A stretch of DNA of 64,000 nucleotides, taken from positions 434,001-498,000 of the forward strand of contig NZ_JFHD01000002.1 of NCBI RefSeq assembly GCF_000698575.1. Direction: 5' to 3'. The position numbers and the translations under genes are program-made. Of the stretch, positions 1-9,170 are shown in pieces; positions within the stretch are counted from its first letter, which is position 1, and each line of letters starts with the position of its first letter. The notes beneath the pieces are model-generated. The model was not told the DNA's origin. It was given only the letters and a program-made list of their open reading frames with translations, and made no database searches. The stretch comes from Caballeronia zhejiangensis. GTDB lineage: Bacteria > Pseudomonadota > Gammaproteobacteria > Burkholderiales > Burkholderiaceae.

Positions 1-1198
1 CGAGCGGAATGCCCATCATGCGCACGAACCAGTGAAAGCCGGGCGGCACGAATTCGCCGAAGGGCACGAGATGATGCTTGTCGTAGCGATACACGCCGTT
101 CACATGCGGCGTGACGCCGAAGAGACTGTTGGTGAAATCGGTTGCGCGGCCATCGGGCAGAATCGTGACGCCGATCGCGCCGAAGAGAATCGACGAGTTC
201 GTGTCGTCGGCGAAATTGCGGATCGCGACGGCGAAATCCTGCGGAATCTGCACCGACAGCACCGGCAGCGCGGTTTCCGGCGTGACGATCAGATCAGCGG
301 GCTTCTCGGTGATGAGGCGCTTGTAGAGCGCGAGCGAGTCATCGACGCCCGACTGCTCGAACTTCATTTCCTGCTTCACGTTGCCTTGCAAGAGACGCAC
401 GTCGAGCGGTGCGTTGGCGGGCGTCGTCCATTGGACGAGCGACAGCAGCATGCCCGCGACGATCAGCGCAACCGCGACGACGCCCGGCGCGAACGCGAGC
501 CGCCGCGTCTTGCGCAAGTGATAGACGGCCTGCACGATCAGCGCGGCGACGAGCGCGAGCACCCAGCCGACGCCGTACACGCCGACGATCGCGCTGAAGC
601 CCTTGAGCGGACCGTCGACTTGCGCATAACCGCTCGCGAGCCAGGGAAAGCCGGTGAACACGAGGCCGCGCAGCCATTCGCCGAGCGCCCAGGCGCTCGC
701 GAACGCGAACGCGCCGTGCCATGTCGGCGCATAGCGCGGCGATGCTTCGATGTCGCGTGCGGTGGCGGCGTCTTCATCGCCGAAGCGCGCGCGCCCCGCG
801 ACGAACGACCAGACCACGCTCGACAACGCCGGATAGATCGCGAGATACAGCGAGAACAGTGCGACGGCGGCGGCGGCGAGCGGCGCGGCCATGCCGCCGT
901 AGACATGCATGCTGATGTAGAGCCACCACACGCCCGTCACGAAGTTGCCGAAGCCGAATGCCCAGCCTGTCGCGGCGGCGCTTTTCCAGCCGTTCGTGCG
1001 CGAGAGCCACGAGAAGAACAACGCGAACACGGCGAGCTCGATCCATCCGCCGTGCGGCGTCGGCGCGAAGGAGAGCGTATTGATCGCGCCGAGCACGGCG
1101 GCGACGAGGTAATGCCAGAACGGCAATGCGCGACGCGTATCGGGTGTCACGGAGACGTCGCGTTGACGGGAGAGAAAGCGAAACGATGAATCGGCCAT
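1..1198 (-). CDS. lnt: Apolipoprotein N-acyltransferase, 3' end outside window
   Basis: Inner-membrane enzyme that adds the third acyl chain to the N-terminal cysteine of lipoproteins. The frame starts at ATG 1198 (MADSSFRFLSRQ) and stays open to the window edge, giving about 399 residues. The N-terminal half is a series of hydrophobic segments. The nitrilase-type domain follows: the catalytic glutamate lies in VTPETALPV (near 275) and the catalytic lysine region reads YDKHHLVPFGEFVPPG (near 30-80). The catalytic cysteine would lie beyond base 1 and cannot be checked. It sits directly downstream of corC, as in many proteobacteria, and is probably co-transcribed with it. Confidence 0.95.
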   Translation of the reverse strand, partial: MADSSFRFLSRQRDVSVTPDTRRALPFWHYLVAAVLGAINTLSFAPTPHGGWIELAVFALFFSWLSRTNGWKSAAATGWAFGFGNFVTGVWWLYISMHVYGGMAAPLAAAAVALFSLYLAIYPALSSVVWSFVAGRARFGDEDAATARDIEASPRYAPTWHGAFAFASAWALGEWLRGLVFTGFPWLASGYAQVDGPLKGFSAIVGVYGVGWVLALVAALIVQAVYHLRKTRRLAFAPGVVAVALIVAGMLLSLVQWTTPANAPLDVRLLQGNVKQEMKFEQSGVDDSLALYKRLITEKPADLIVTPETALPVLSVQIPQDFAVAIRNFADDTNSSILFGAIGVTILPDGRATDFTNSLFGVTPHVNGVYRYDKHHLVPFGEFVPPGFHWFVRMMGIPL

Positions 1199-1279
1199 TG
1201 ATGACGGTCGAGATGAAACGGCAAAAGCGAGTGTAGGACTGACAGCGGGCGCCGTTCGGCTGCGGCGCCCGCGAAGCGC

Positions 1280-2185
1280 TTAGTCGCGCAGTTCGTCTTC
1301 GTCGTCGCCCGCGTGGTGATGTTGCTGCGCGAGATTCGGCACGCGCCGCACGAGAAGAACGTGAATCTGGCGGGCGTCGCCGCGCAGGATCTCGAACACG
1401 AAATCGTCGATGCGTACTTTTTCGCCGCGATGCGGCACGCGCCCGAAGCGATGCGTGACGAGTCCGCCGATGGTGTCGACTTCTTCGTCGGAGAAATCGG
1501 TGCCGAATTCCTCGTTGAATTGCTCGATGCCGGTGAGCGCGCGCACGCGATACTTGCCGTCGGGCGTCGCGATGATATTGCCGGCTTCCTCGTCGAAGTC
1601 GTATTCGTCCTCGATGTCGCCGACGATCTGTTCGAGCACGTCCTCGATCGTGATGAGGCCGGCGACGCCGCCGTATTCATCGACGACGATCGCGATGTGA
1701 TTGCGGTTCACGCGAAAGTCGTGCAGCAGTACGTTCAGACGCTTCGATTCGGGGATGAAGACGGCGGGGCGCAGCATGCCGCGCACGTCGAATTCTTCTT
1801 CGGCGTAGTAGCGCAGCAGGTCTTTCGCGAGCAGCACGCCGATGACGTTGTCGCGATTGCCTTCGTACACCGGATAGCGCGAGTGTGCTTTTTCGAGCAC
1901 GAAGGGGATGAATTCCGCGGGCGTTTCCGCGATGTTGATGGCGTCCATCTGGGCGCGCGGCACCATGATGTCGCGCGCGCAGAGGTCGGACACCTGAAAG
2001 ACGCCTTCGATCATCGAGAGCGAGTCGGCGTCGAGCAGGTTGCGCTCGTGCGCGTCCTGAAGCACTTCGAGAAGTTCGTCGCGCGATTCCGGCTCGTGCG
2101 AGATGAAATCGGTCAGGCGTTCGAGGAGCGAGCGCTTTTCTTGCGGTTTGTCGGTGTGGCGTCGACTGGGATAGGGATCGTTCAT
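1280..2185 (-). CDS. corC: CorC/HlyC family protein with tandem CBS domains
   Basis: 301 aa, the usual length for CorC (YbeX), a cytoplasmic protein linked to magnesium and cobalt efflux and to ribosome metabolism. Two CBS domains span about residues 70-190 (DIMVPRAQMDAI and IAIVVDEYGGVAGLITIEDV). The CorC_HlyC domain follows at about 205-285 (DTIGGLVTHRFGRVP). The C-terminus ends in a His/Asp/Glu-rich tail (QQHHHAGDDEDELRD). It lies between the ybeY/chaC genes and lnt, the classical ybe cluster. The start at 2185 is preceded by a perfect hairpin and no clear Shine-Dalgarno sequence, which is unusual. Confidence 0.95.
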   Translation of the reverse strand: MNDPYPSRRHTDKPQEKRSLLERLTDFISHEPESRDELLEVLQDAHERNLLDADSLSMIEGVFQVSDLCARDIMVPRAQMDAINIAETPAEFIPFVLEKAHSRYPVYEGNRDNVIGVLLAKDLLRYYAEEEFDVRGMLRPAVFIPESKRLNVLLHDFRVNRNHIAIVVDEYGGVAGLITIEDVLEQIVGDIEDEYDFDEEAGNIIATPDGKYRVRALTGIEQFNEEFGTDFSDEEVDTIGGLVTHRFGRVPHRGEKVRIDDFVFEILRGDARQIHVLLVRRVPNLAQQHHHAGDDEDELRD

Positions 2186-2191
2186 AGCGGA

Positions 2192-2213
2192 GCGCCCGGG
2201 AGTTCCCGGGCGC
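2192..2213 (-). promoter_or_regulatory. Perfect hairpin just upstream of the corC start codon
   Basis: Read on the minus strand, arms GCGCCCGGGA and TCCCGGGCGC flank only two bases, and the ATG follows after six bases. The stem occupies the place where a Shine-Dalgarno sequence would be. It could be a translational control element or an mRNA-stability element. The function is inference. Confidence 0.5.
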
Positions 2214-2386
2214 AGGTTAGCGGAAAGTTAAGCATACACCAAGGCAAAAAGCGGGCTGCGTGGCGCGGCGCGCATGACTTCAGCCATGCTAGCCGATAAA
2301 TGTGCGAGAAGTATGTCCAGCGGAAAGCGTTGGCCGAATGGACGATATCAGGCGCGAAAATCATATGGAGGCAAAAAGCGCCAACG

Positions 2387-3076
2387 TCAGCGTCCGCCCT
2401 GCGCCTGGCAACGCTTCAACAACGCCTCCAGCGCCCGATCCGGCATGCCGCTCTCGCGCAGCGCCTCCACCGTCCGGCTGACGTAATCCAGCGTCGTCCC
2501 ATATCGGCCGCTCGCGCAGCCGAGCACCGTTCGCACGACCGGATCGGCGAGCTTGCCGGTATAAGACGCCGCATCGCGCCGCATGACGAACGCGAGCGCA
2601 TCGACGCGCCGTCCGTCCGCGAGCGTACAGGGCAGCCACGCGGGGCGGTACGAACCCATCGCCATTTCGCGGCGCCACAGCACGTCGAGATGCTCGATCG
2701 CACCGACGCCCGCGAGCCGGAACGCCATGCCGGTGCACGAGCCGCCGCGATCGAGTGCAAGCACGAGACCCGGCTGCTGCGGCGTGCCCCGATTCACGCG
2801 CGACCACAGATAAAGCCCGCGATGATAGCCATGCACTTTGCCGCGCACCGCTTCGACTGTCGGCAGCCCGGGGTTCCAGATCAGCGAACCGTAGCCGAAG
2901 AGCCACACGTCCGACTCGCCGTCCCAATGCGCGAACGCCGCCTCGCGCGATGCCGCAAGTTCGGCATCCGTCCACAATGCGGATTCGCCGAGCGCGGGCG
3001 GATAGCCGGCGCACGGCTCGGGCGCGATGTCAGGAAGTGACTCGGGATGCGTGGGTTCGGGCAGCTTGTCGTTCAC
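2387..3076 (-). CDS. ChaC-like gamma-glutamylcyclotransferase
   Basis: 229 aa. Glutathione-specific gamma-glutamylcyclotransferases of the ChaC family cleave glutathione to 5-oxoproline and Cys-Gly. The signature YGSL substrate loop is present as WLFGYGSLIWNPGLP, and later segments (RGKVHGYHRGLYLWS, GTPQQPGLVLALDRGG) fit the family. The start at 3076 gives MNDKLPEPTHPE followed by a short polar N-terminus. It sits 35 bp downstream of ybeY on the same strand, so it may be read as part of that operon. About 200 bp separate it from corC. A cytoplasmic role in glutathione turnover is inferred from the family. Confidence 0.85.
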   Translation of the reverse strand: MNDKLPEPTHPESLPDIAPEPCAGYPPALGESALWTDAELAASREAAFAHWDGESDVWLFGYGSLIWNPGLPTVEAVRGKVHGYHRGLYLWSRVNRGTPQQPGLVLALDRGGSCTGMAFRLAGVGAIEHLDVLWRREMAMGSYRPAWLPCTLADGRRVDALAFVMRRDAASYTGKLADPVVRTVLGCASGRYGTTLDYVSRTVEALRESGMPDRALEALLKRCQAQGGR

Positions 3077-3111
3077 GGCGCGTTGGGAACATCGGGGACA
3101 TCGGACCGGCT

Positions 3112-3573
3112 TCAGGTCGAAGGCACGTAAGGATCGGAAAATCCCAGAGACTGCATGATATCCGTCTCGATGGATTCCATCTCTTGCGCTTCGCTCTCGA
3201 CTTCATGGTCGTAGCCCTGCGCATGGAGCGTGCCGTGGACGATCAGATGCGCGTAATGCGCGGCGAGCGGCTTGCCCTGTGCGGCCGCCTCGCGCTCGAC
3301 GACCGGGCAGCACAGAATCAGATCGCCCGCGACCGGATCGTCCTCCGATTCTGCATACGCGAAAGTCAGCACGTTCGTCGCGTAATCCTTCTGCCGATAC
3401 GTGCGGTTGAGCATCCGGCCTTCTTCTTCGTCGACGAAGCGCACGGTCAGTTCGGCGTCCGCGAACAGCGACGCCTTGATCCAGCGCGCGACCGTCGCGC
3501 GCGGCAGGATCGCCTTGTGCGACGGATACGCCTTCGCCGCTGGAAACTGCAGGGTCAACGTGAGGCGCGGCAT
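3112..3573 (-). CDS. ybeY: Endoribonuclease YbeY, rRNA maturation factor
   Basis: 153 aa, starting [17 protein letters not shown] at ATG 3573. The zinc-binding signature of the UPF0054/YbeY family is intact ([16 protein letters not shown]), with three histidines for the metal. It acts in 16S rRNA 3' processing and ribosome quality control in the cytoplasm. The start codon shares one base with the phoH stop (TAATG at 3571-3575), so the two are translationally coupled. A longer open frame continues upstream into phoH in another frame. It was rejected because homology begins at this ATG. Confidence 0.95.
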   Translation of the reverse strand: MPRLTLTLQFPAAKAYPSHKAILPRATVARWIKASLFADAELTVRFVDEEEGRMLNRTYRQKDYATNVLTFAYAESEDDPVAGDLILCCPVVEREAAAQGKPLAAHYAHLIVHGTLHAQGYDHEVESEAQEMESIETDIMQSLGFSDPYVPST

Positions 3574-4691
3574 TATTCGGGCTTCTGCGCTTGCTGTTGC
3601 GCAGCGCGCGCGGCCTCGGCGAGCGCGGCGTCTTTCTGCGATTGCGCGTCGTAAGCCTCGACGATGCGCGCGACGAGCGGATGCCGCACCACGTCCGCCG
3701 ACGTGAAATGCGTGATCGCGATGCCGCGCACTTCCGACAGCACATGCTGCGCCTCGATCAGGCCGCTCTTGTGGCCGCGCGGCAAGTCGACCTGCGTCGT
3801 ATCGCCGGTGACGACCGCCTTCGAGCCGAAGCCGATCCGCGTCAGGAACATCTTCATCTGCTCGGGCGTGGTGTTCTGCGCTTCGTCGAGGATGATGAAC
3901 GCGTGATTCAGCGTGCGCCCGCGCATGTACGCGAGCGGCGCGATTTCGATCATCTGGCGCTCGAACATCTTCGCGGTCTTGTCGAAGCCGAGCAGATCGT
4001 AAAGCGCGTCGTAAAGCGGACGCAGATACGGATCGACCTTCTGCGCGAGATCGCCCGGCAGAAAACCGAGCCGCTCGCCCGCTTCGACGGCAGGGCGCGT
4101 CAGCACGATGCGCTTGACCTGATCGCGCTCGAGCGCATCGACCGCGCACGCGACCGCGAGATACGTCTTGCCCGTGCCCGCCGGCCCGATGCCGAAGGTC
4201 ACGTCGTGCGCGATGATCTGCTTCAGATACTCGCGCTGCGCGGGCGTGCGTCCGCGCAGATCGGCGCGTCGCGTGTAGAGCTTCGGACCGTGGTCTTCGT
4301 CTTCGCCGAGATCGATCGTCGCGCTCGGTTCATCGAACGGATGATCGGGATCGCCACGAAAACGCGGATCGATTTCGCCTTCTTCGCCGTTAGCTTCGCG
4401 CGCATCCTTCGCGCGACGCGTCGCATGACGCGCTTCGACGAGCGCGAGCTGAATGTCGTCGACGGAAATCGGATCCCGCGCGCGGTTGTAGAAGTTTTCG
4501 AGCGCCGCGAGCGCGACTTTGGCGCCGCGTCCGCGAATCGCGATCTTGTGGCCGCGTCGCGAAAGCGTCACATCGAGCGCCTGCTCGATCTGCCGCAGGT
4601 TTTCGTCGAGCGGGCCGCAGAGGTTGGCGAGCCGCGCGTTGTCGTCGCGCGGAGCGGTGAATTCCAGATGCTGCGTGGGAGCGTTCTTCAA
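3573..4691 (-). CDS. PhoH family ATPase (YbeZ-like)
   Basis: 372 aa. The N-terminal 130 residues contain a KH-like region ([18 protein letters not shown]). The PhoH P-loop domain follows, with Walker [14 protein letters not shown] (about residue 170) and a Walker B-like [15 protein letters not shown]. PhoH/YbeZ proteins are RNA-associated NTPases that work with YbeY, and the overlapping gene order supports this. It is 21 bp downstream of miaB and overlaps ybeY by one base. The Ala/Gln-rich C-terminal tail ([15 protein letters not shown]) looks disordered. Confidence 0.95.
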   Translation of the reverse strand: MKNAPTQHLEFTAPRDDNARLANLCGPLDENLRQIEQALDVTLSRRGHKIAIRGRGAKVALAALENFYNRARDPISVDDIQLALVEARHATRRAKDAREANGEEGEIDPRFRGDPDHPFDEPSATIDLGEDEDHGPKLYTRRADLRGRTPAQREYLKQIIAHDVTFGIGPAGTGKTYLAVACAVDALERDQVKRIVLTRPAVEAGERLGFLPGDLAQKVDPYLRPLYDALYDLLGFDKTAKMFERQMIEIAPLAYMRGRTLNHAFIILDEAQNTTPEQMKMFLTRIGFGSKAVVTGDTTQVDLPRGHKSGLIEAQHVLSEVRGIAITHFTSADVVRHPLVARIVEAYDAQSQKDAALAEAARAAQQQAQKPE

Positions 4692-4712
4692 AGTGAACTT
4701 GAGTTCCTGTCT

Positions 4713-6074
4713 TTAGTGCGCAAGCTCGGGCGCCATGACCAGTTCGCCGCGCAGCGAGTGCGGATAGGCATGCACGATCTTCACGTCGATCATCTGGCCG
4801 ATGAGCCGCGCGTGCGATTCTGCCGGCGCCGGGAAATTGACGACGCGATTGTTCTGCGTGCGTCCCGCGAGTTCGTTCGGATCCTTGCGCGCCGGGCGTT
4901 CGACCAGAATGCGCTCGACCTTGCCGACCATCGATTCGCTGATGCGCTGCACGTTTTCCTCGATCGTCGCCTGCAAATGCTGCAGACGCTTCAGCTTGAC
5001 TTCGCGCGGCGTGTCGTCGTGCAGATTCGCTGCCGGCGTGCCGGGGCGCGGGCTGTAGATGAACGAGAAGCTCGTGTCGTAGCTCATCTCGTCGACGAGC
5101 GCCATCATCTTGTTGAAATCGTCTTCGGTCTCGCCGGGAAAGCCGACGATGAAATCCGTCGACAGCGACAGATCCGGGCGGATCGCGCGCAACTTGCGGA
5201 TGACCGACTTGTATTCGAGCACGCTGTAGCCGCGCTTCATCGCCATCAGAATGCGATCCGAGCCGTGCTGCACCGGCAAATGCAGATGCGAGACGAGCTT
5301 CGGCACTTTCGCGTAAGTGTCGATCAGGCGCTGCGTGAATTCCTTCGGATGCGACGTCGTATAGCGGATGCGTTCGATGCCCGGAATGTCCGCGACGTAT
5401 TCGATGAGCGTCGCGAAATCCGCGATCTCGCTCGAACCGAGCGTCAGCGCGCCGCGATAAGCGTTCACGTTCTGGCCGAGCAGCGTGACTTCGCGCACGC
5501 CCTGGTCCGCGAGACCGGCGACTTCGGTGAGCACGTCGTCGAGCGGGCGAGACACTTCCTCGCCGCGCGTGTACGGCACGACGCAGTAGCTGCAGTATTT
5601 CGAGCAGCCTTCCATGATCGACACGAACGCGCTCGGGCCATCGACGCGCGCCGGCGGCAGATGATCGAACTTCTCGATTTCCGGAAACGTGATGTCGACC
5701 TGCGCGCGGCCGGTCGCGCGGCGCTGATCGATCATCGCGGGCAGACGATGCAGCGTCTGCGGACCGAACACGAGATCGACATACGGCGCACGCGCGACGA
5801 TCGACGCGCCTTCCTGACTCGCGACGCAACCGCCGACGCCGATCAGCAGATTCGGGTTCGCTTCCTTCAGCTCGCGCACACGGCCGAGATCGGAGAACAC
5901 CTTCTCCTGGGCTTTTTCGCGCACCGAGCACGTATTGAACAGAATGACGTCCGCGTCTTCGGGCGTATCCGTCTTGATGAGTCCTTCCGCCGCGCCGAGC
6001 ACGTCGACCATCTTGTCGGAGTCGTACTCGTTCATCTGGCAGCCGAAGGTCTTTACATAAACTTTCTTGGTCAT
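4713..6074 (-). CDS. miaB: tRNA-2-methylthio-N6-dimethylallyladenosine synthase
   Basis: 453 aa radical-SAM methylthiotransferase that converts i6A37 to ms2i6A37 in tRNAs. The N-terminal UPF0004 domain supplies the auxiliary cluster cysteines C12, C49 and C83. The radical-SAM motif is C157-x3-C161-x2-C164 (CSKYCSYC). A C-terminal TRAM domain follows ([20 protein letters not shown] onward). It is the first gene of the miaB-phoH-ybeY run. miaA, which makes its i6A substrate, lies in the same window at 31560-32507. Confidence 0.97.
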   Translation of the reverse strand: MTKKVYVKTFGCQMNEYDSDKMVDVLGAAEGLIKTDTPEDADVILFNTCSVREKAQEKVFSDLGRVRELKEANPNLLIGVGGCVASQEGASIVARAPYVDLVFGPQTLHRLPAMIDQRRATGRAQVDITFPEIEKFDHLPPARVDGPSAFVSIMEGCSKYCSYCVVPYTRGEEVSRPLDDVLTEVAGLADQGVREVTLLGQNVNAYRGALTLGSSEIADFATLIEYVADIPGIERIRYTTSHPKEFTQRLIDTYAKVPKLVSHLHLPVQHGSDRILMAMKRGYSVLEYKSVIRKLRAIRPDLSLSTDFIVGFPGETEDDFNKMMALVDEMSYDTSFSFIYSPRPGTPAANLHDDTPREVKLKRLQHLQATIEENVQRISESMVGKVERILVERPARKDPNELAGRTQNNRVVNFPAPAESHARLIGQMIDVKIVHAYPHSLRGELVMAPELAH

Positions 6075-6186
6075 GAATCGTCGCCGGTCGCAGTGGTTAA
6101 CCTGGGGGCGCTGTAAAAGAGATTAAAGAGGGAATTTGCGGCGCAATTACACTGATCTGCACCGCTTTTTACTGTATTTGACCCAA

Positions 6187-6192
6187 TATTAT
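6187..6192 (-). promoter_or_regulatory. miaB: Possible -10 element upstream of miaB
   Basis: A perfect TATAAT on the minus strand overlaps the stop of the upstream lysR gene, about 110 bp before miaB. No convincing -35 hexamer lies at 16-18 bp, so this is a weak call. Confidence 0.3.
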
Positions 6193-7166
6193 AGCTCTGG
6201 CCGCCATTCCCGACGCTTCCCGCGCGCGTCGGGCGGATACGCCAGGTCGCCGAGCAGGTCGTTCGTCGTTTTTTCGAAACGCTCGACGAGAAAGTCCAGC
6301 AGCACCCGCACGCGCGGCGCCATGTAGCGATTGGCGTGAAAAAGCGCGTGCACGGCGGCTTCGTGCGTACACCAGTCGGGCAACACCATCTGCAGCGTGC
6401 CGGCGCGCACGTCGGCGGCGATATCCCAGATCGATTTATGCGCGATGCCGTGGCCCGCGAGCGCCCATTCGCGCAGCAGCGCGCCGTCGTTGGTTTCCCA
6501 GGCGTCGGCGAGCGGAATCGTGTACGCGTAACGCTCGTCGCCGCGCACGAAGACGAGCTCGTTGAGCGGCCCGTTCGCCGTAACGACGACGAGGAAGTCA
6601 TGCCCGGTCAGATCGGCGGGCGTTTCGGGCACGCCCATGCACGCGAGATACGCGGGCGACGCGCACAGCACGCGGCGATTCGGCGCGAGCGCGCGGGCGG
6701 CGAGGCCGCTGTCGGGCGGGGCGCCGAAGCGGATCGCGAGATCGATCTCTTCCAGCAAAAGATTCGACACCGAATCCGATAGTGTGAGCGCGAATTTCAC
6801 GTCCGGATGCAGCGCGCTGAATTCGTCGAGCCAGCCGTTCAGCATGGAGCGACCGAAATTCGATGTCGCCGAAATGCGAACCTTGCCGCGCACGACGTTC
6901 TGGCCGGCCTGCAGCGCGGCTTCGGCATCGTCGATCGCCTGCAGCGCGATCCGGCAATGCTGCAAATACACGCGGCCTTCGTCGGTTACGCGCAATTGGC
7001 GCGTCGTGCGCTCGAAGAGCCGCGTGTGCAGCGCTTTTTCCAGCTTGATGAGCCGCGCGCTCGCCGCCGCCGGCGACAGGCCCAGCTTGCGGCCCGCCGC
7101 CGACAGGCTTCCCGCCGACGCAGCTTCCACGAACAGGCGCATGTCGCCGAGCCGATCCATCGTCAT
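6189..7166 (-). CDS. LysR family transcriptional regulator
   Basis: 325 aa from ATG 7166 (MTMDRLGDMRLFVEAASAG). The N-terminal winged helix-turn-helix (FVEAASAGSLSAAGRKLGLSP, LEKALHTRLFERTTRQLRVT) is followed by a LysR substrate-binding domain. It is divergent from an MFS transporter with about 100 bp between starts, the usual arrangement for a LysR protein controlling its neighbour. An inverted repeat in that gap (7179-7214) may be its site. ATG 7160 is an alternative start, and neither start has a strong ribosome-binding site. The inducer is unknown. Confidence 0.92.
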   Translation of the reverse strand: MTMDRLGDMRLFVEAASAGSLSAAGRKLGLSPAAASARLIKLEKALHTRLFERTTRQLRVTDEGRVYLQHCRIALQAIDDAEAALQAGQNVVRGKVRISATSNFGRSMLNGWLDEFSALHPDVKFALTLSDSVSNLLLEEIDLAIRFGAPPDSGLAARALAPNRRVLCASPAYLACMGVPETPADLTGHDFLVVVTANGPLNELVFVRGDERYAYTIPLADAWETNDGALLREWALAGHGIAHKSIWDIAADVRAGTLQMVLPDWCTHEAAVHALFHANRYMAPRVRVLLDFLVERFEKTTNDLLGDLAYPPDARGKRREWRPEL

Positions 7167-7178
7167 TTTCAAATCCGG

Positions 7179-7214
7179 TTTGAGAATAATTCAAAGGGTA
7201 GGCCAATTCTCAAA
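7179..7214. promoter_or_regulatory. Inverted repeat between lysR and the MFS gene
   Basis: Arms TTTGAGAAT (7179-7187) and ATTCTCAAA (7206-7214) are perfect complements 18 bp apart. The left arm also overlaps a smaller dyad (TTTGA-n7-TCAAA). A/T-rich dyads of this form between divergent genes are typical LysR operators. Regulator binding is inferred. Confidence 0.5.
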
Positions 7215-7264
7215 TCGCTGCGTGGCTTGCACAATGCGCTACGTGTAAACCCTTCCATCTCATC

Positions 7265-8443
7265 ATGCCTCTTCCACTTCTCGCGCTTGCGATCAGCGCA
7301 TTCGCCATCGGCACGACGGAGTTCGTCATCATGGGCCTCTTGCCCAACGTCGCGCACGATCTCTCCGTGACGATTCCATCGGCGGGGCTGCTCGTCACGG
7401 GCTACGCGCTCGGTGTCGCGGTCGGCGCACCGCTGCTCGCCGTGCTGACGAGCAAGCTGCCGCGCAAGCTCGCGCTGCAGTTGCTGATGCTCGTGTTCAT
7501 CGTCGGCAACGTGCTGTGCGCGCTCGCGCCGGGCTATGGCCTGCTGATGGTCGCGCGCGTCGTGACGTCGTTCGCGCACGGCTCGTTCTTCGGCATCGGC
7601 GCGGTCGTGGCCGCGTCGCTCGTTCCGGCGGAAAAGCGCGCGAGCGCCATCGCGCTGATGTTCACCGGGCTCACGCTCGCGAACGTGCTGGGCGTGCCGT
7701 TCGGGACGTTCATCGGGCAGGAGCTCGGCTGGCGCGCGACGTTCTGGATCGTCGCGGGCTTGGGCGTATTGTCCGCGCTCGGCGTGACCGCGCTCGTGCC
7801 GAACCGCCACGACGCCGCGCCGAGCACGCTCGGCCGGGAAGTGCGCGTGCTGCGCGACGGCCAGGTCTGGCTCGCGCTCACGATGACGGTGCTCGGTTTC
7901 GGCGGCGTGTTCGTCGTGTTCACGTACATCGCGCCGATTCTCGAACAGGTGGGCGGCTTCTCGCCGCGCGCCGTCACGCTGATCCTGGTGCTGTTCGGCG
8001 TCGGGCTGACGATCGGCAACACGATCGGCGGCAAGCTCGCGGACCGCGCGCTGATGCCGTCGCTGATGGGCATTCTGTTCGCGCTCGCCGTCGTGATGGC
8101 GGTGTTCGCGAAGACGAGCCACAGCCAGACCGGCGCGATCCTGACGATTTTCGTCTGGGGCATCGCGGCGTTCGCGACGGTGCCGCCGTTGCAGACGCGC
8201 GTCGTCGAGAAAGCGAAGGACGCGCCGAATCTCGCTTCGACGCTCAATATCGGCGCGTTCAACGTCGGCAATGCGGGCGGCGCGTGGCTCGGCGGCGCGG
8301 TGCTGACGCACGGTCACGGTCTCGACGCGCTTCCGTGGGCCGCGGCGGCGGTCGCGCTGGCCGCGCTCGCGGTGACGTGGTTCGCCGCGCGCCTGGATGT
8401 CCCGCGCGTTACCTCGGACATAAAAGCAGCCGACGCTTGCTGA
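7265..8443 (+). CDS. MFS transporter, AraJ-like DHA1 family
   Basis: 392 aa with about 12 hydrophobic segments. The N-terminus ISAFAIGTTEFVIMGLLPNVA is a hallmark of AraJ/YdhP-type drug or sugar efflux permeases. Other family motifs are GYALGVAVGAPLLA and FGTFIGQELGWRATFW. The protein would sit in the inner membrane and export small molecules by proton antiport; the substrate is unknown. It is divergent from the LysR gene, which is its likely regulator. The HAD phosphatase gene follows after 37 bp. Confidence 0.9.
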   Translation: MPLPLLALAISAFAIGTTEFVIMGLLPNVAHDLSVTIPSAGLLVTGYALGVAVGAPLLAVLTSKLPRKLALQLLMLVFIVGNVLCALAPGYGLLMVARVVTSFAHGSFFGIGAVVAASLVPAEKRASAIALMFTGLTLANVLGVPFGTFIGQELGWRATFWIVAGLGVLSALGVTALVPNRHDAAPSTLGREVRVLRDGQVWLALTMTVLGFGGVFVVFTYIAPILEQVGGFSPRAVTLILVLFGVGLTIGNTIGGKLADRALMPSLMGILFALAVVMAVFAKTSHSQTGAILTIFVWGIAAFATVPPLQTRVVEKAKDAPNLASTLNIGAFNVGNAGGAWLGGAVLTHGHGLDALPWAAAAVALAALAVTWFAARLDVPRVTSDIKAADAC

Positions 8444-8480
8444 GCGCTTATCATGTTGGCTCAACGTAATTCGAGCCAAC

Positions 8481-9167
8481 ATGATCGATCATCTCATCTG
8501 CGATTGCGACGGCGTGCTCGTCGATAGCGAAGTCATCGCGGATCGCGTGATGCTGGACGTGCTCACCGAGACGTTTCCCGGCATCGACTTCAGACCGGTC
8601 GTCAAGACGGCTTTCGGACAGCAGACCTCGCGCTTCCTGACTCATCTGGAGACGAAGTTCGGCATCGTGATGCCGCCCGATTTCGTCGATACGATCGAGG
8701 CGCGCGTCTCGGTGGAACTCGCGCGCTCGGTCGGACCGATCGCCGGCGTGCGCGCCGCGCTGGAAGGCTGCGGCCTGCCGGTGGCGGTCGTGTCGAACAG
8801 CCGCATGGAGCGCGTGCGCGCGTCGGTGCGGCGGGCGGGGCTTTCCGAGATCGTCGGCGCGCGCGTGTTCAGCGCGCAGCAAGTCGAGCGGCCGAAGCCT
8901 TATCCCGACGTGTATCTGCTCGCGGCGCGCACGCTCGATGTCGCGCCCGAGCGCTGCCTCGTCGTCGAGGACAGCGTCGCCGGACTGACGGCGGCGCGCG
9001 CGGCGGGCATGAAGACCATCGCGTTCGTCGGCGCGAGTCATATTCCGTCCGGCTACGCGCAAGTGCTGCGCGAAACCGGCATCACGCGAATCATGGAGCA
9101 CATGGACGAGCTGCCCGCGCTCGTCGCGGCGGGCGTGCGCGGGGATTTCGGCGACGTGCTCTCCTGA
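8481..9167 (+). CDS. HAD superfamily hydrolase, phosphoglycolate phosphatase / beta-PGM type
   Basis: 228 aa. Motif I is DCDGVLVDSE near the N-terminus with the nucleophile Asp. Motif II is VVSNSRMERV, the motif III lysine is in ERPKPYPDVY, and motif IV is CLVVEDSVAGLTAA. A helical cap between motifs I and II puts it in subfamily IA. The substrate is probably a small phosphorylated metabolite, but the sequence alone does not say which. The stop is 3 bp from the convergent ribB stop, with no terminator between them. Confidence 0.9.
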   Translation: MIDHLICDCDGVLVDSEVIADRVMLDVLTETFPGIDFRPVVKTAFGQQTSRFLTHLETKFGIVMPPDFVDTIEARVSVELARSVGPIAGVRAALEGCGLPVAVVSNSRMERVRASVRRAGLSEIVGARVFSAQQVERPKPYPDVYLLAARTLDVAPERCLVVEDSVAGLTAARAAGMKTIAFVGASHIPSGYAQVLRETGITRIMEHMDELPALVAAGVRGDFGDVLS

Positions 9168-9170
9168 TCC

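Noticed and set aside
3591-6116. Very long open frame on the plus strand (841 codons) opposite ybeY-phoH-miaB
   Set aside because: Arg/His/Asp/Ala-rich with no domain. It is the antisense of well-supported genes, a common effect of high GC.
7169-8482. Minus-strand open frame of about 437 codons opposite the MFS exporter
   Set aside because: Composition is that of antisense high-GC DNA, and the exporter has clear membrane helices and family motifs.
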